The notes under the pieces: model-generated | What the model was told of the DNA's origin: nothing | Seen by the model: only the letters and a program-made list of their open reading frames with translations | Databases searched by the model: none | In this document: one piece after another, positions 9,786 through 18,845 of the stretch | Numbering within the stretch: the first letter of the stretch is position 1 | Layout of the letters: every line of letters starts with the position of its first letter | Source of the DNA: Nocardiopsis mwathae | Lineage (GTDB): Bacteria; Actinomycetota; Actinomycetes; Streptosporangiales; Streptosporangiaceae | Direction of reading: 5' to 3' | DNA length: 64,000 nucleotides | Assembly: GCF_014201195.1 (NCBI RefSeq) | Contig: NZ_JACHDS010000001.1 | Coordinates: forward strand, 3,162,001-3,226,000 | Translations under genes and position numbers: made by a program

Positions 9786-10979
9786 TCAGTCGCCGGTGGT
9801 CGCGGCCACCAGGTGACCGCTGCCGCGCACGGTGATGCCACCGGTGTCGGCGGGGACGAACACGGATTCGCCGCGGTCCAGGGTTAGGCGCGTGCCGTGC
9901 GGGGTGTGCAGCTCGGCGGAGCCGTCCAGGGCGAGGACGATGGCGGGGACGCCCCCGGGAAGCCGGGAGTCGATGCGGCCGGGGCCGAGCACGGCGAGGG
10001 CGAACTCGCCGACGCCGGGCCGGAACTCGGTGTGCCCGTCGGTGCTGAGGGCGGGGCTGTAGGGGACGGGCAGGACGGAGAAGTCGACGACCTCCAGCAG
10101 CTCGGGGACGTCGACGTGCTTTCCGGTCAGGCCGGCGCGCAGCACGTTGTCCGAGCTCGCCATGACCTCGACGGCGGTGCCGCGCAGGTAGGCGTGGACG
10201 TTTCCGGCCGGGAGGAACAGCGCCTCGCCGGGCCGCAGGGTGATGCGGTTGAGCAGGAGCGCTGCCACGGCCCCGGGGTCACCGGGGTAGCGCCGCGCGA
10301 GTTCGATGACGGTGCCGCTGTGCCGTCCGGTGGCGATTCCGGCGGCGGCGCGCTCCTCGCACTCGGCGATGAAACCGCCGACGAGCCGTTCCCGGTCCGC
10401 GCACGGGAGGGTGAGAACGCGGGTGAGGGCGGCGCGCAGGGCGCGGTGCGGGTCGGGGGCGGACAGGTCGACGCGCAGTGCCCCGGCCAGCTCGCTGGTG
10501 AGCCCGTCGAGGTCGGCGCGGGCGTCGGCCGGGTCGCGGAACCCGCACAGCGCCTCGAAGGGTTCCAGGGCGAGCACGAGTTCGGGCTTGTGGTGGGGGT
10601 CGGGGTAGTTGCGGTGGTGCGCGTCCAGCGGGATACCGGCGGCTTCCTCGGCGGCGTACCCGGCGCGGGCGCGGGCGGCGTCGGGGTGGGCTTGCAGGGA
10701 GAGGGGGGCGTCGGCGGCGAGCACTTTGAGCAGGAAGGGCAGGCGTTCACCGAACCGGTCGACGGAGTGGGCGCCGAGGATGTCCTTGGGGGCGGAGGAG
10801 ATGAGGTCGTCGAAGGTGGTCCGGCCGTCGGCGGTGCACAGCATGCTGGGGGCGCCGTGGTGGGCGCCGAGCCAGAGTTCGGCCTGTGGCCGCCCGTCGG
10901 GTTCCCGGCCGAGGAGCCGCGGGATGGCGACGGTCGATCCCCACGCGTACGGGCGTACTTGGTTGGTCAGCCTGTGCAT
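9786..10979 (-). CDS. manA: Mannose-6-phosphate isomerase, class I
   Basis: The 397-aa type I phosphomannose isomerase interconverts mannose 6-phosphate and fructose 6-phosphate, linking glycolysis to GDP-mannose and cell-wall glycans. It starts MHRLTNQVRPYAWGS. The zinc-binding cupin region includes LSLQAHPD (Gln and His ligands) and NYPDPHHKPELV (Glu ligand), then FLPAGNVHAYL, the C-terminal histidine ligand region. I chose ATG 10979 because similarity begins there. An in-frame ATG at 10997 has a better-placed GAGGCGGGG and would add six residues. It is divergent from gntP. Confidence 0.9.
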   Translation of the reverse strand: MHRLTNQVRPYAWGSTVAIPRLLGREPDGRPQAELWLGAHHGAPSMLCTADGRTTFDDLISSAPKDILGAHSVDRFGERLPFLLKVLAADAPLSLQAHPDAARARAGYAAEEAAGIPLDAHHRNYPDPHHKPELVLALEPFEALCGFRDPADARADLDGLTSELAGALRVDLSAPDPHRALRAALTRVLTLPCADRERLVGGFIAECEERAAAGIATGRHSGTVIELARRYPGDPGAVAALLLNRITLRPGEALFLPAGNVHAYLRGTAVEVMASSDNVLRAGLTGKHVDVPELLEVVDFSVLPVPYSPALSTDGHTEFRPGVGEFALAVLGPGRIDSRLPGGVPAIVLALDGSAELHTPHGTRLTLDRGESVFVPADTGGITVRGSGHLVAATTGD

Positions 10980-11411
10980 CCGCTCTGTTCTTCCCATCCC
11001 CGCCTCGCTGGACCATCGGAGCCCACAGTCTCGTGGACGGGCCATCGCCGTGTCGGCAGCGGCACCGCCACCGGAGGGGGTGGTGCCTGCTCTACCACCA
11101 CCGGTCCCGGCTGCGTGTTCCGGCGATGTTACTGACTGGTTTATCTGGAATCCCGTTCCGCTGTCCAGTTCATGGTGTCAGGGCGGGGGAGGCCGCGCCT
11201 CCCGGTCGGTCCGCCCGCACGGCGGTGGAGGCGGCTGATCTGCGGATAACAATTTCGAACGGGGCGGATCACACCGGTTCACAATGGTATTACCATTACT
11301 TCTCATGTGCCCCTGAGCACAGCGAACGCGCGTCGTCTCCCCCCGCCTGCGCGCCCCGTCCCTCGCTCCGACCGAGCCGTCCGCGGCCCGCGCCCTTCGG
11401 GAGGCAAGTAC
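10980..11411. other. Intergenic region between manA and gntP
   Basis: The 432 bases between divergent manA and gntP contain no credible ORF. They carry the operator palindrome at 11283-11297 and the gntP ribosome binding site GGGAGG at 11399-11404. Confidence 0.6.
11283..11297. promoter_or_regulatory. Probable GntR operator upstream of gntP
   Basis: The perfect 15-bp palindrome AATGGTATTACCATT lies 115 bases before the gntP start. FadR/GntR-subfamily proteins bind short palindromes of this kind, and a GntR-type gene lies at the other end of gntP. Binding by that protein is inference. Confidence 0.65.
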
Positions 11412-12785
11412 GTGGAAACCATCGAACCGGCCTACGGCACCGGGCCCCTGCTACTCATCGCCGCCGGGGCCGTGGCCGTCCTGCTCTTCCTCGTGATGCG
11501 GGTGCGCCTGCACGCCTTCGTCTCGCTGACGCTGGTCAGCCTGCTGGTGGCGGTGGCCACCCGGATCCCCGCCGACGAGATCGTGCCGACCCTGCTCGAC
11601 GGCTTCGGCGGCACGCTCGCCGGAGTGGCCCTCCTCGTCGGCCTCGGCGTGATGATCGGCCGCCTGCTGGAGGTCACCGGGGGCGCCGCCGTCCTGGCCA
11701 ACACGCTGATCCGGGCATTCGGCGAGAAGCGGGCGCCGCTCGCGCTCGGCGTGGCCTCGCTGCTCTTCGGCTTCCCGATCTTCTTCGATGCCGGGCTGAT
11801 CGTGATGCTGCCGATCGTGTTCAGCGTCGCCCGCCGCCTGGGCGGATCGGTCCTGGTCTACGCGCTGCCCGTGGCCGGCGCGTTCGCCGTCATGCACGCC
11901 TTCGTCCCGCCGCACCCCGGGCCGGTGGCCGCCGCCGACCTGCTCGGCGCCGACATGGGCACCACCCTGGTCGTCGGGCTGCTGATCGCCGTCCCCACCT
12001 GGTACCTGGCCTCCTACCTGTTCGCGCTGTCCACCGGCCGGCGCTTCGAGCTCCCGGTACCCGACGACGTCCTGGGCGCGGGCGGTGCGCAGGACAACCC
12101 GCCCCGGCTGGGCACCGTCCTGGGCATCCTGCTGCTGCCGATGCTGCTGATCTTCTGCAACACCGGCCTGACGACGCTCGCCACCGTCGGGACCGTCGAC
12201 GGCGACGCCGACTGGGTGCGCGTGCTGGTGCTCCTCGGCCAGACCCCTGTCGCGCTGCTGATCACCGCGATCACCGCCATGGTGGTGCTGGGCCGGGGCC
12301 GGCACCCGCGCGAGCGCATCGAGCAGATCAGCAACGAGGCGCTGGGGCCGGTGTGTTCGATCATCCTGATCACCGGCGCCGGCGGCATGTTCGGCGGGGT
12401 GCTGCGGGCCGGCGGCATCGGCGAGGCCCTGGCCACCAGCCTGGAGTCCACCGGGCTGCCGATCATCGTGGCGGCTTTCGTGGTCGCCACGGCGCTGCGG
12501 GTGGCGCAGGGCTCGGCCACGGTGGCACTGACCACCACCGCAGCGCTCGTGGCGCCCGCGGTCGCGGCGACGAGCGGGCTGTCCACCCTCGACCTGTCGC
12601 TGATCGTGATCGCGATCGCCTGCGGCTCCACGGTGCTCTCCCACGTCAACGACTCGGGGTTCTGGCTGGTCGGCCGGTTCCTCGGGATGGACGTGCGGAC
12701 CACGCTGCGGACCTGGACGGTGATGGAGACGCTGATCGGCGTGGTCGGCTTCGGCTTCGCCTTCCTGCTCAGCCTGGTGGTGTAG
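11412..12785 (+). CDS. gntP: GntP-family gluconate:H+ symporter
   Basis: The 457-aa protein has 12 or more hydrophobic segments and belongs to the GntP gluconate permease family. Recognisable parts are GVASLLFGFPIFFDAGLIVMLP (shown here only as the FPIFFD motif, about 116-121), HAFVPPHPGP (about 160-169), RVAQGSATVA (about 360-370) and HVNDSGFWL (about 412-420), the last two very conserved in the family. It imports gluconate or related aldonates with protons. The GTG at 11412 follows GGGAGG with 7-base spacing. The upstream in-frame extension of 35 residues is proline/arginine-rich and unlike the family. Its 3' end overlaps the convergent gntR-like gene by 17 bases. Confidence 0.92.
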   Translation: METIEPAYGTGPLLLIAAGAVAVLLFLVMRVRLHAFVSLTLVSLLVAVATRIPADEIVPTLLDGFGGTLAGVALLVGLGVMIGRLLEVTGGAAVLANTLIRAFGEKRAPLALGVASLLFGFPIFFDAGLIVMLPIVFSVARRLGGSVLVYALPVAGAFAVMHAFVPPHPGPVAAADLLGADMGTTLVVGLLIAVPTWYLASYLFALSTGRRFELPVPDDVLGAGGAQDNPPRLGTVLGILLLPMLLIFCNTGLTTLATVGTVDGDADWVRVLVLLGQTPVALLITAITAMVVLGRGRHPRERIEQISNEALGPVCSIILITGAGGMFGGVLRAGGIGEALATSLESTGLPIIVAAFVVATALRVAQGSATVALTTTAALVAPAVAATSGLSTLDLSLIVIAIACGSTVLSHVNDSGFWLVGRFLGMDVRTTLRTWTVMETLIGVVGFGFAFLLSLVV

Positions 12786-13509
12786 CGCCCGGGTCGGCCT
12801 CGTCCAGGGCGGCGACGACCTCGCTGACGATCGCGTGCATGGCGGTCTCGGCGACGTCGGGCAGGCCGTCGCGGATGGCCGAGGCGACATGGGCGTGCAG
12901 GCGCAGGGCGTGCGGGCGGGGCCGGTGCGGCATCAGCCGGTAGGCGGTGCGGCCGGTGAGCACCTCGGCGACGACGTCGGACAGCCCGGCGAACATCTCA
13001 TTGCCCGAGAGCCGCAGGATGCGCCGGTGGAACTCGATGTCGAGGTCGAGGAAGGCATCCAGGTCGCCGCGCTCGCCCGCCGCGGCCATCCGCCGGTTGA
13101 CCTCGGCCAGCTCGGCGCGCTGCGCCCCGGTGGCGCGGCGGGCGGCGGCCGCGGCGGCGGGCGGTTCGATCGCGGCCCGCAGCTCGGTGAGTGAGCGCAG
13201 CTGCGCGATGCGGCCGGGGCCGGCCAGCCGCCAGCGGATGAGCCGGGGGTCGTAGACGCTCCACTCCTGCGGGGGGCGGACGCGGACACCGGTGCGGGGG
13301 CGGCTGACGACCAGCCGCATGGACTCCAGCACCCGCACCGCCTCGCGGGCCACGGTGCGCGACACCCCGTAGTCGCGCACCAGGCGTTCCAGGGTGAAGA
13401 CCTGGCCGGGCTCGACATCTCCGGCCGCGATCGCCGGCCCCAGCTCCGCCAGCACGCGGTTGTGCAGGGTTCGGGCGGACGGGCCGCCGTGGTCGGCGTC
13501 GGCGCTCAT
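12769..13509 (-). CDS. gntR: GntR/FadR-family (FCD) transcriptional regulator, likely gluconate repressor
   Basis: The 246-aa protein has an N-terminal winged helix (about 12-78; FTLERLVRDYGVSRTVAREAVRVLESM is the recognition region). A C-terminal all-helical FCD domain (about 95-235) carries the metal-ligand pattern D..FHRRI and HAHVASAI. Its position between gntP and gntK makes gluconate or gluconate 6-phosphate the likely effector. It is divergent from gntK by 138 bases and convergent with gntP, so one repressor dimer family could control both promoters and itself. The function is inferred from neighbours; the family assignment is secure. Confidence 0.88.
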   Translation of the reverse strand: MSADADHGGPSARTLHNRVLAELGPAIAAGDVEPGQVFTLERLVRDYGVSRTVAREAVRVLESMRLVVSRPRTGVRVRPPQEWSVYDPRLIRWRLAGPGRIAQLRSLTELRAAIEPPAAAAAARRATGAQRAELAEVNRRMAAAGERGDLDAFLDLDIEFHRRILRLSGNEMFAGLSDVVAEVLTGRTAYRLMPHRPRPHALRLHAHVASAIRDGLPDVAETAMHAIVSEVVAALDEADPGATPPG

Positions 13510-13570
13510 GGGGCTCCTCGCTGCGGCCGGCCCCGGTCGTGGGCACCGGGGCGGCGGCCGTTCTGGTCCG

Positions 13571-13594
13571 AACTATTGATAACACTATTGGTAC
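13571..13594. promoter_or_regulatory. Candidate operator/promoter between gntR and gntK
   Basis: An AT-rich 24-bp island in GC-rich DNA contains a CTATTG direct repeat (13573-13578 and 13585-13590) and TTGGTA, similar to the TGGTA half-site of the gntP palindrome. It is the only obvious control sequence in the divergent spacer. Confidence 0.4.
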
Positions 13595-13647
13595 GGGGTG
13601 CGCGCGGACCCACATTCTCGCGCTCCCGCCGATCAGGGAGGGATTCC

Positions 13648-14172
13648 GTGCACTTCGTCGTCATGGGCGTATCAGGCAGCGGTAAGAGTACGGTCGCCCG
13701 GCAGGCCGCCGAGCGGCTGGGGCTTCCGTTCTCCGAGGCGGACGGCTTCCACCCCGCCGAGAACATCGCGAAGATGTCGGCGGGCGTGCCGCTGACCGAC
13801 GAGGACCGGCGACCGTGGCTCGCCGCGCTCGCGGACTGGATCGCCGAGCACGAGCGCAGGGCCGAGCCGACCGTCATGGCCTGTTCGGCGCTCCGGCGCC
13901 GCTACCGGGACGTGCTGCGCACCGGGGCGCCCGACGTGCGCTTCATCCACCTGCACGGGTCGCGGGAGGTGCTGGCCCGGCGGCTGGCGGACCGCTCGGG
14001 CCACTTCATGCCGCCGGCACTGCTCGACTCCCAGCTGGCCACGCTGGAGCCGCTGGAGGGCGGCGAGGACGGCGTCACGCTGGACATCTCCTCGGCCGCG
14101 GAGGTGCTGGTCGAGCGCGTCGTCGGGATCATCGGCGCACGCCCGGGGTCGGTTCCGGATTCCTCCGGCTGA
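13648..14172 (+). CDS. gntK: Gluconokinase
   Basis: The 174-aa kinase phosphorylates gluconate to 6-phosphogluconate, feeding the pentose phosphate pathway. The P-loop GVSGSGKST is at residues 7-15. ADGFHP (about 31-36) is the gluconokinase signature near the substrate site, and ACSALRRRYRD (about 77-87) and GHFMPPALLDSQ (about 117-128) are the other family motifs. The length is normal for small GntK enzymes. The GTG at 13648 follows GGGAGGG; longer in-frame forms run through the control region and are unlikely. With gntP and the repressor it completes an uptake and activation module. Confidence 0.94.
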   Translation: MHFVVMGVSGSGKSTVARQAAERLGLPFSEADGFHPAENIAKMSAGVPLTDEDRRPWLAALADWIAEHERRAEPTVMACSALRRRYRDVLRTGAPDVRFIHLHGSREVLARRLADRSGHFMPPALLDSQLATLEPLEGGEDGVTLDISSAAEVLVERVVGIIGARPGSVPDSSG

Positions 14173-14229
14173 GGCGGGCCGCGTCGTCGAGGGATGAGCC
14201 GGTCGGGGGGCGGGGGGTGACGTGGTCGG

Positions 14230-15102
14230 TCAGGCCGTGGCCATATGGCCCATGCGGGCGGAGATCTCCTCAGCGGCCTTCAGGACCGTCTCCCCGATCG
14301 AGTCGAGGAGGCTCTCCTCCATCCGGTAGGAGGGCCCGGAGGCGCTGACCGCGGCGATGACCTCGCCGGTGAGGCCGCGGATGGGGGCGGCGACGGCGTT
14401 CAGGCCGACCTCCAGCTCCTCCACCGCGGTGGCGTAGCCGTGCCGCAGGATCGCCTCGAACTCCTCGCGCAGCGCGTCGGGGTCGGTGATGGTGCGCGGG
14501 GTGAGCTCCTCCAACCGCCCCCGCAGGATCCGCCGCTGGTCGGGGCGGCTCATGTGGGCGAGCAGCACCTTGCCGCTCGACGTGGAGTGCAGGGGGTTCT
14601 GCCGGCCGATCCAGTTCTGGCTGACCACCGCCGAGGAGCCGCGCACCTGGTCGATGTTGACGACCATGTCGCCGCTGGGGATGGCGATGTTGACGGTCTC
14701 GCCGAGGTCGGCGGCGAGGTCCTCGCACACCTGGCGGCTCTGCTGGGTGAGGTCGAGACCGGCGGCCATGGTTCCGGCCAGCCGGATGATGCCGAACCCG
14801 AGCTGGTACTTGCCGCGCAGCCCCGGCTGCTCCACCAGGCCGCGCCGCTCCAAGGCGCCGACCAGGCGAAAGGCCGTCGACTTATGGACGCCGAGCTCGG
14901 CGGCGATCTCCGTCACGCCGGCCTCACCGTGCTGGGCCAGTATCTCCAGGACGGTGATGGCGCGGTCCACCGATTGCACCGGCGCACCATCCTTACCGGA
15001 GGCCGTCCTGGCCGCCTCCACGTCACCACCCGACCCCCGCTCGGACCGTTCCCCTCGTGGTGTGTTCCGGTTCTTCACTGCGCGGTGGTCGTTGGAAGCC
15101 AT
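14230..15102 (-). CDS. IclR-family transcriptional regulator
   Basis: The 290-aa protein has a charged N-terminal extension of about 40 residues. An IclR winged helix follows (about 43-105; GVTEIAAELGVHKSTAFRLV is the HTH). The effector-binding domain (about 120-285) includes NPLHSTSSGKVLLAH and GYATAVEELEVGLNAVA, standard IclR signatures. It is the last gene, 94 bases after soxG on the same strand, so it most likely regulates the demethylation operon in response to a methylated amine. A 15-nt palindrome in the soxG-iclR gap could be autoregulatory. The ATG at 15102 lacks a strong ribosome binding site, so the start is less certain. Confidence 0.87.
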   Translation of the reverse strand: MASNDHRAVKNRNTPRGERSERGSGGDVEAARTASGKDGAPVQSVDRAITVLEILAQHGEAGVTEIAAELGVHKSTAFRLVGALERRGLVEQPGLRGKYQLGFGIIRLAGTMAAGLDLTQQSRQVCEDLAADLGETVNIAIPSGDMVVNIDQVRGSSAVVSQNWIGRQNPLHSTSSGKVLLAHMSRPDQRRILRGRLEELTPRTITDPDALREEFEAILRHGYATAVEELEVGLNAVAAPIRGLTGEVIAAVSASGPSYRMEESLLDSIGETVLKAAEEISARMGHMATA

Positions 15103-15153
15103 GGTTCTACGATAGTGGGGAACCGGGAAGGCTCCCCGGACAGGCGCATCCGA

Positions 15154-15168
15154 TGTGCCGTCGGCACA
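15154..15168. promoter_or_regulatory. Palindrome between soxG and the IclR gene
   Basis: TGTGCCGTCGGCACA is a 6-bp inverted repeat around GTC, located 52 bases upstream of the IclR start. It may be a regulator site or a small hairpin; the sequence alone does not say which. Confidence 0.35.
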
Positions 15169-15196
15169 GTTCAGCGCGGGTTTTCGGACGGTGGCG

Positions 15197-15892
15197 TCAG
15201 CTCTGCCCCGCCATCCCTTCTTCCGACTCCATCGCCATGAGCAGCCGCCGGGCGAGGTGGTCGGCGTACGAGGCGCGCACCAGGATGCGGTAGATCGACA
15301 CGCCGTCCTCCTGTCCCTCCCTCTCCCCTACCCCGTTTCCGGTGCGGTCGATCCCCGTGTGGTGAATGCCGACGGTGGTGGTGGCGAACAGGGTCCGGGC
15401 GTAGGAGCCGGGGCCGAAGACGCGCGGGTGCAGGTCCAGCGGGCAGCCCTGGGCGAGCACGTCGCGGGCGTGCGGCCCGCGCAGTTCCAGCACGGCGCGC
15501 TGCGCCGACACGTCGACGACACTGCCGCACACCGCGCCGTACTCCCCGCCCAGCGCCGCCCACAGCCCGGCCGAGAGCCCGCGCCCGGTGGCGGTTCCGT
15601 CGACGACCAGGTACCAGCCGGGGCCGCACCACAGCACGTAGGGGTGTCCGGAGCCCGTCGCGCGGCCGGCCGCGGGCAGGGCGCAGCCCAGGAACTCTCC
15701 GGCGAGGCGGGCCGCGGTCTGCTCCTCGTCGTCGTCCACGCGCAGCTCCACCTGGGCGAGGAACGGCAGCTCGCGCAGGAGCGCGGTGTCGGCGGACCCG
15801 GCCCGGAGGAGCCGGTCGGCCAGGTGAGCCGCTGGGCTGCGCGGCTCGGCGCGCGGGGCCGGGACTCCGGCCGTCATGGTCTCATCCGTCAC
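15197..15892 (-). CDS. soxG: Sarcosine oxidase, gamma subunit
   Basis: The 231-aa subunit of heterotetrameric sarcosine oxidase has a GcvT-like fold. Conserved parts are VLWCGPGWYLVV (about 86-97), VVDVSAQRAVLELRGPHARDVLAQGCPLDLHPRVF and the C-terminal ILVRASYADHLARRLL. It overlaps the 3' end of soxA by 11 bases, indicating translational coupling. The complex oxidises sarcosine to glycine, formaldehyde or methylene-THF, and hydrogen peroxide in the cytoplasm. A low-complexity Gly/Glu stretch near residues 180-195 is not typical and may be a loop insertion. Confidence 0.92.
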   Translation of the reverse strand: MTDETMTAGVPAPRAEPRSPAAHLADRLLRAGSADTALLRELPFLAQVELRVDDDEEQTAARLAGEFLGCALPAAGRATGSGHPYVLWCGPGWYLVVDGTATGRGLSAGLWAALGGEYGAVCGSVVDVSAQRAVLELRGPHARDVLAQGCPLDLHPRVFGPGSYARTLFATTTVGIHHTGIDRTGNGVGEREGQEDGVSIYRILVRASYADHLARRLLMAMESEEGMAGQS

Positions 15893-18845
15893 GGCGCAGG
15901 CCCTCCTTGTCGTAGAACACCGGATCGGCCACGGTCACCGGGACGATCCGGTCCAGGTGCACGGCGTACAACCGCTCGCCGTGCCGCTCTCGGCCACCGC
16001 GCAGCAGGCCGAGGCCGAAGGTGCGGCCCAGCGCGGCGCTGTCGTAGGCGGAGGTGACACGGCCCTGGGTCGGTGCCGAGCGCGCGGCCGACCGCCGCGG
16101 CCCCGCGCCGGGCTCCTCGTCGGTGCCCCCCGGTGGCCCGGCCACCAGCTGCGCGCCCTCGGCGAGCAGGTGCCCGGTGTCGTCGGGCAGCAGCCCGACC
16201 AGCTGCTCCCGGTCCTCGCGCGCGGTGTCGGGGCGGCGCAGTGACCGCTTGCCGACGAAGTCCCGGCGCTTGGAGACCGCCCACCCCATGCCGAGGTCGA
16301 GGGGGGTGACGCTGCCGTCGGTCTCGTGGCCCACGACGATGAAGCCCTTCTCCGCCCGCAGCACGTGCATGGTCTCGGTGCCGTAGGGGGTGATGCCCAG
16401 GGGTTCTCCTGCCGCCATCACCGCGTCCCACACGGCCTGCCCGTACCACGCGTCGACATAGATCTCGAAGGTGAGCTCGCCGGTGAAGCTGACGCGCAGC
16501 ACCCGGGCGGGCACCCCGGCCGCGGTGGTGTCGCGGAAGGCCATGAACGGGAAGCCGTCGGCCGAGGCGTCCAGGTCGGGGGCGAGGAGCCGCATGACCT
16601 CGCGCGAGTGCGGGCCGACCACGCTGATCGTGGCGAAGTGGTCGGTGGCGTGGGTGAGGTGCACGCACAGCTCCGGCCACTCCTCCTGGGCCCACTCCTC
16701 CAGCCAGGCCAGGACCGTCTCGGCGTTGCCGGAGGTGGTGGTGACCAGGTACCGGCTCTCGGACAGGCGCACGGCCACCCCGTCGTCGAGGACCATGCCA
16801 TCGGCGCCGCACATGATCCCGTAGCGGCAGCGGCCGGGGCGCAGGGTGGAGAACGTGCCGGTGTAGACGCGGTCCAGGAACGTCCCGGCGTCGCGGCCGC
16901 TCACGATGATCTTGCCGAGAGTGGAGGCGTCGAGCACCGCCACGCCCTCACGGGCGGCGCGGCACTCGCGCAGCACGGCGGCGCGCATGTCCTCCTCGCC
17001 ACGGGGGTAGTAGCGGGCGCGCCTCCACTGCCCGACGTCCTCGAACACCGCCCCGCGGGCCACGTGCCAGGCGTGCATGGGGGTGGTGCGGACCGGGGCG
17101 AGCAGGTCGCCGCGGTCCGGGCCGGCCAGTGCGGCGAACGGGACCGGCACGACGGGCGGGCGCTGCCGGGTGCCGCCGACCTCGTCCATGGACCGGCCGA
17201 GCCACTGGGAGACGATGCCGGTGGTCAGCACGCCGGAGGTGCGCCCCTGGTCGGGGCCGGTGCCGATGGTGGTGAAGCGCTTGATGTGCTCGATGGAGGT
17301 CATCCCGGCGTCGACGGCGGCGCGCAGGTCGGCGAGGGTGACATCGCGGTGCAGGTCGACGAACGCGGTCGCGGGGTCGGTGTGCGGGGCGGTGACGGCC
17401 CACAGCGGCATCGGGGGCGCACCGCCCGGCTCGGGGCGGGGGGTGTCCTCGGGGGTGCGCGCCTCGTGGTTGGCGGCGATGTCGGCGGGCCGCGGGGCGG
17501 GGACCGGAGTGTCGGCGCGCAGTGCCGCCAGTGCCGCGGCGCGGCCGGCGCGGTGTCCGGCGGCACGGGCGGAGCCGGGGTCGCGGCTCCCGGTGGCGGC
17601 GCCCGCGCAGTAGGTGCCCTCGGGTAGGGACCCGGGGAGGAACCCGGCGTGTTCGGGCGACCAGCGCGGCCGCAGCCCGGTGTGGGTGGCCAGTGCGATC
17701 GCGGGGTCGTGGCCGCCCGAGACGGCGAGCAGGTCGCAGGCGAGGTCCTGTCCCGGGCCGGTGGCGCGGCCACGGTCGTCGACGGGGGCCAGCGCGGCTC
17801 CGGCCAGCACTCCGCCGGCGGTGGCGGTGGTCGCGGTGACGGCGTGTGCGGTACGGACGTCGATGCCGCGCTCCCCCAGCGCCGCCATCGGGGCGCTGCC
17901 CGGCTCCGGGCGGGCGTCGGCGACGGCGGCCAGTTCGACCCCGGCGTCGTGCAGATCGACGGCGGCCCACAGTGCCTCGTCGTGGCATCCGGAGACGACG
18001 GCACGCTGTCCGGGCAGGACACCGTAGCGCCAGGCGTAGCGGGCGGCCGCGCCCGCGAGCATGACGCCGGGCCGGTCGTTGCCGGCGAAGGCGAACGGCC
18101 GCTCGGTGGCGCCGGTGGCCAGGACCGTGCGGCGGGTCCGGATCCTCCACAGCCGGTAGGTGACGGGGCGCCCGTTCGGCGAGCCCCCGCTGCCGGCGTG
18201 CCGGCGGAGGCGGCGCTGCAGGGCGATGAGCTCGCCGTGGTCGTAGAGGCCGGTGACGGTGGTGCGGGTGAGCACCCGCACCTCGGGGTGGGCGCCGAGT
18301 TCGGCGGCGGCCGCGTGGATCCAGTCGTCGGCCGGGGCGCCGTCGAGGGAGCGCCGGGATCCGAGCAGGTCGCCGCCGGGGTCGGGGCGGTCGTCGGCGA
18401 GGACGACCCGGGCGCCGGCGCGGGCGGCCGCCAGTGCGGCGGCGAGCCCGGCCGGTCCGGCGCCGACGACGAGGACGTCGCAGTGCGCCCAGGACTTGTC
18501 GGCGCGGGCGGGGTCGCGGTCCTGGGGCAGGCGGGCGTACCCGGCCAGTCCGGCGGCGCGCAGTCCGTCATGGACCTCGACGCGGGTGGCCTGCACCATG
18601 GCTTCGCCGGGGGTCGAGTCGACGCGGACATAGGCGCACGGTTCGGCGGTGTCGGCGGCGTAGACGCCCCGCGGGCGCGCGGCGGTGACGGAGGTGGCGA
18701 CGGTGCGCACACCGGCCGCCAGCAGCGCGGCCGACAGCGGCTCCCCGGTTCGGGCCGCTAGTGGCCGACCGTCGAAGAGGACGGTGGCGTCGGGCGCCGC
18801 GGCCCCGGTGGGGTCGGCCCGGTCGGTGCGGCGCCGGCCGGTCAT
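15882..18845 (-). CDS. soxA: Sarcosine oxidase, alpha subunit
   Basis: The 987-aa large subunit matches the usual length. Residues about 20-95 form the ferredoxin-like N-terminal domain (FDGRPLAARTGEPLSAALLAAG). Residues about 120-560 are the NAD-binding dinucleotide domain (VLVVGAGPAGLAAALAAARAGA). The C-terminal about 380 residues are the GcvT-like folate-binding domain (FSTLRPGRCRYGIMCGADGMVLDDG, SFTGELTFEIYV). The start is ATG at 18845, overlapping the soxD stop in ATGA; a much longer in-frame ORF upstream is antisense noise over soxB and soxD. Folate binding lets the C1 unit leave as 5,10-methylene-THF, which fits the folate genes nearby. Confidence 0.95.
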   Translation of the reverse strand: MTGRRRTDRADPTGAAAPDATVLFDGRPLAARTGEPLSAALLAAGVRTVATSVTAARPRGVYAADTAEPCAYVRVDSTPGEAMVQATRVEVHDGLRAAGLAGYARLPQDRDPARADKSWAHCDVLVVGAGPAGLAAALAAARAGARVVLADDRPDPGGDLLGSRRSLDGAPADDWIHAAAAELGAHPEVRVLTRTTVTGLYDHGELIALQRRLRRHAGSGGSPNGRPVTYRLWRIRTRRTVLATGATERPFAFAGNDRPGVMLAGAAARYAWRYGVLPGQRAVVSGCHDEALWAAVDLHDAGVELAAVADARPEPGSAPMAALGERGIDVRTAHAVTATTATAGGVLAGAALAPVDDRGRATGPGQDLACDLLAVSGGHDPAIALATHTGLRPRWSPEHAGFLPGSLPEGTYCAGAATGSRDPGSARAAGHRAGRAAALAALRADTPVPAPRPADIAANHEARTPEDTPRPEPGGAPPMPLWAVTAPHTDPATAFVDLHRDVTLADLRAAVDAGMTSIEHIKRFTTIGTGPDQGRTSGVLTTGIVSQWLGRSMDEVGGTRQRPPVVPVPFAALAGPDRGDLLAPVRTTPMHAWHVARGAVFEDVGQWRRARYYPRGEEDMRAAVLRECRAAREGVAVLDASTLGKIIVSGRDAGTFLDRVYTGTFSTLRPGRCRYGIMCGADGMVLDDGVAVRLSESRYLVTTTSGNAETVLAWLEEWAQEEWPELCVHLTHATDHFATISVVGPHSREVMRLLAPDLDASADGFPFMAFRDTTAAGVPARVLRVSFTGELTFEIYVDAWYGQAVWDAVMAAGEPLGITPYGTETMHVLRAEKGFIVVGHETDGSVTPLDLGMGWAVSKRRDFVGKRSLRRPDTAREDREQLVGLLPDDTGHLLAEGAQLVAGPPGGTDEEPGAGPRRSAARSAPTQGRVTSAYDSAALGRTFGLGLLRGGRERHGERLYAVHLDRIVPVTVADPVFYDKEGLRRDG

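Noticed and set aside
11242-11255. GCGGATAACAATTT, matching half of the E. coli lac operator
   Set aside because: No LacI-family gene is nearby, the other half-site is absent, and the true local palindrome is at 11283-11297. It is most likely chance; cloning-vector sequence is unlikely because the flanks are native-looking high-GC DNA.
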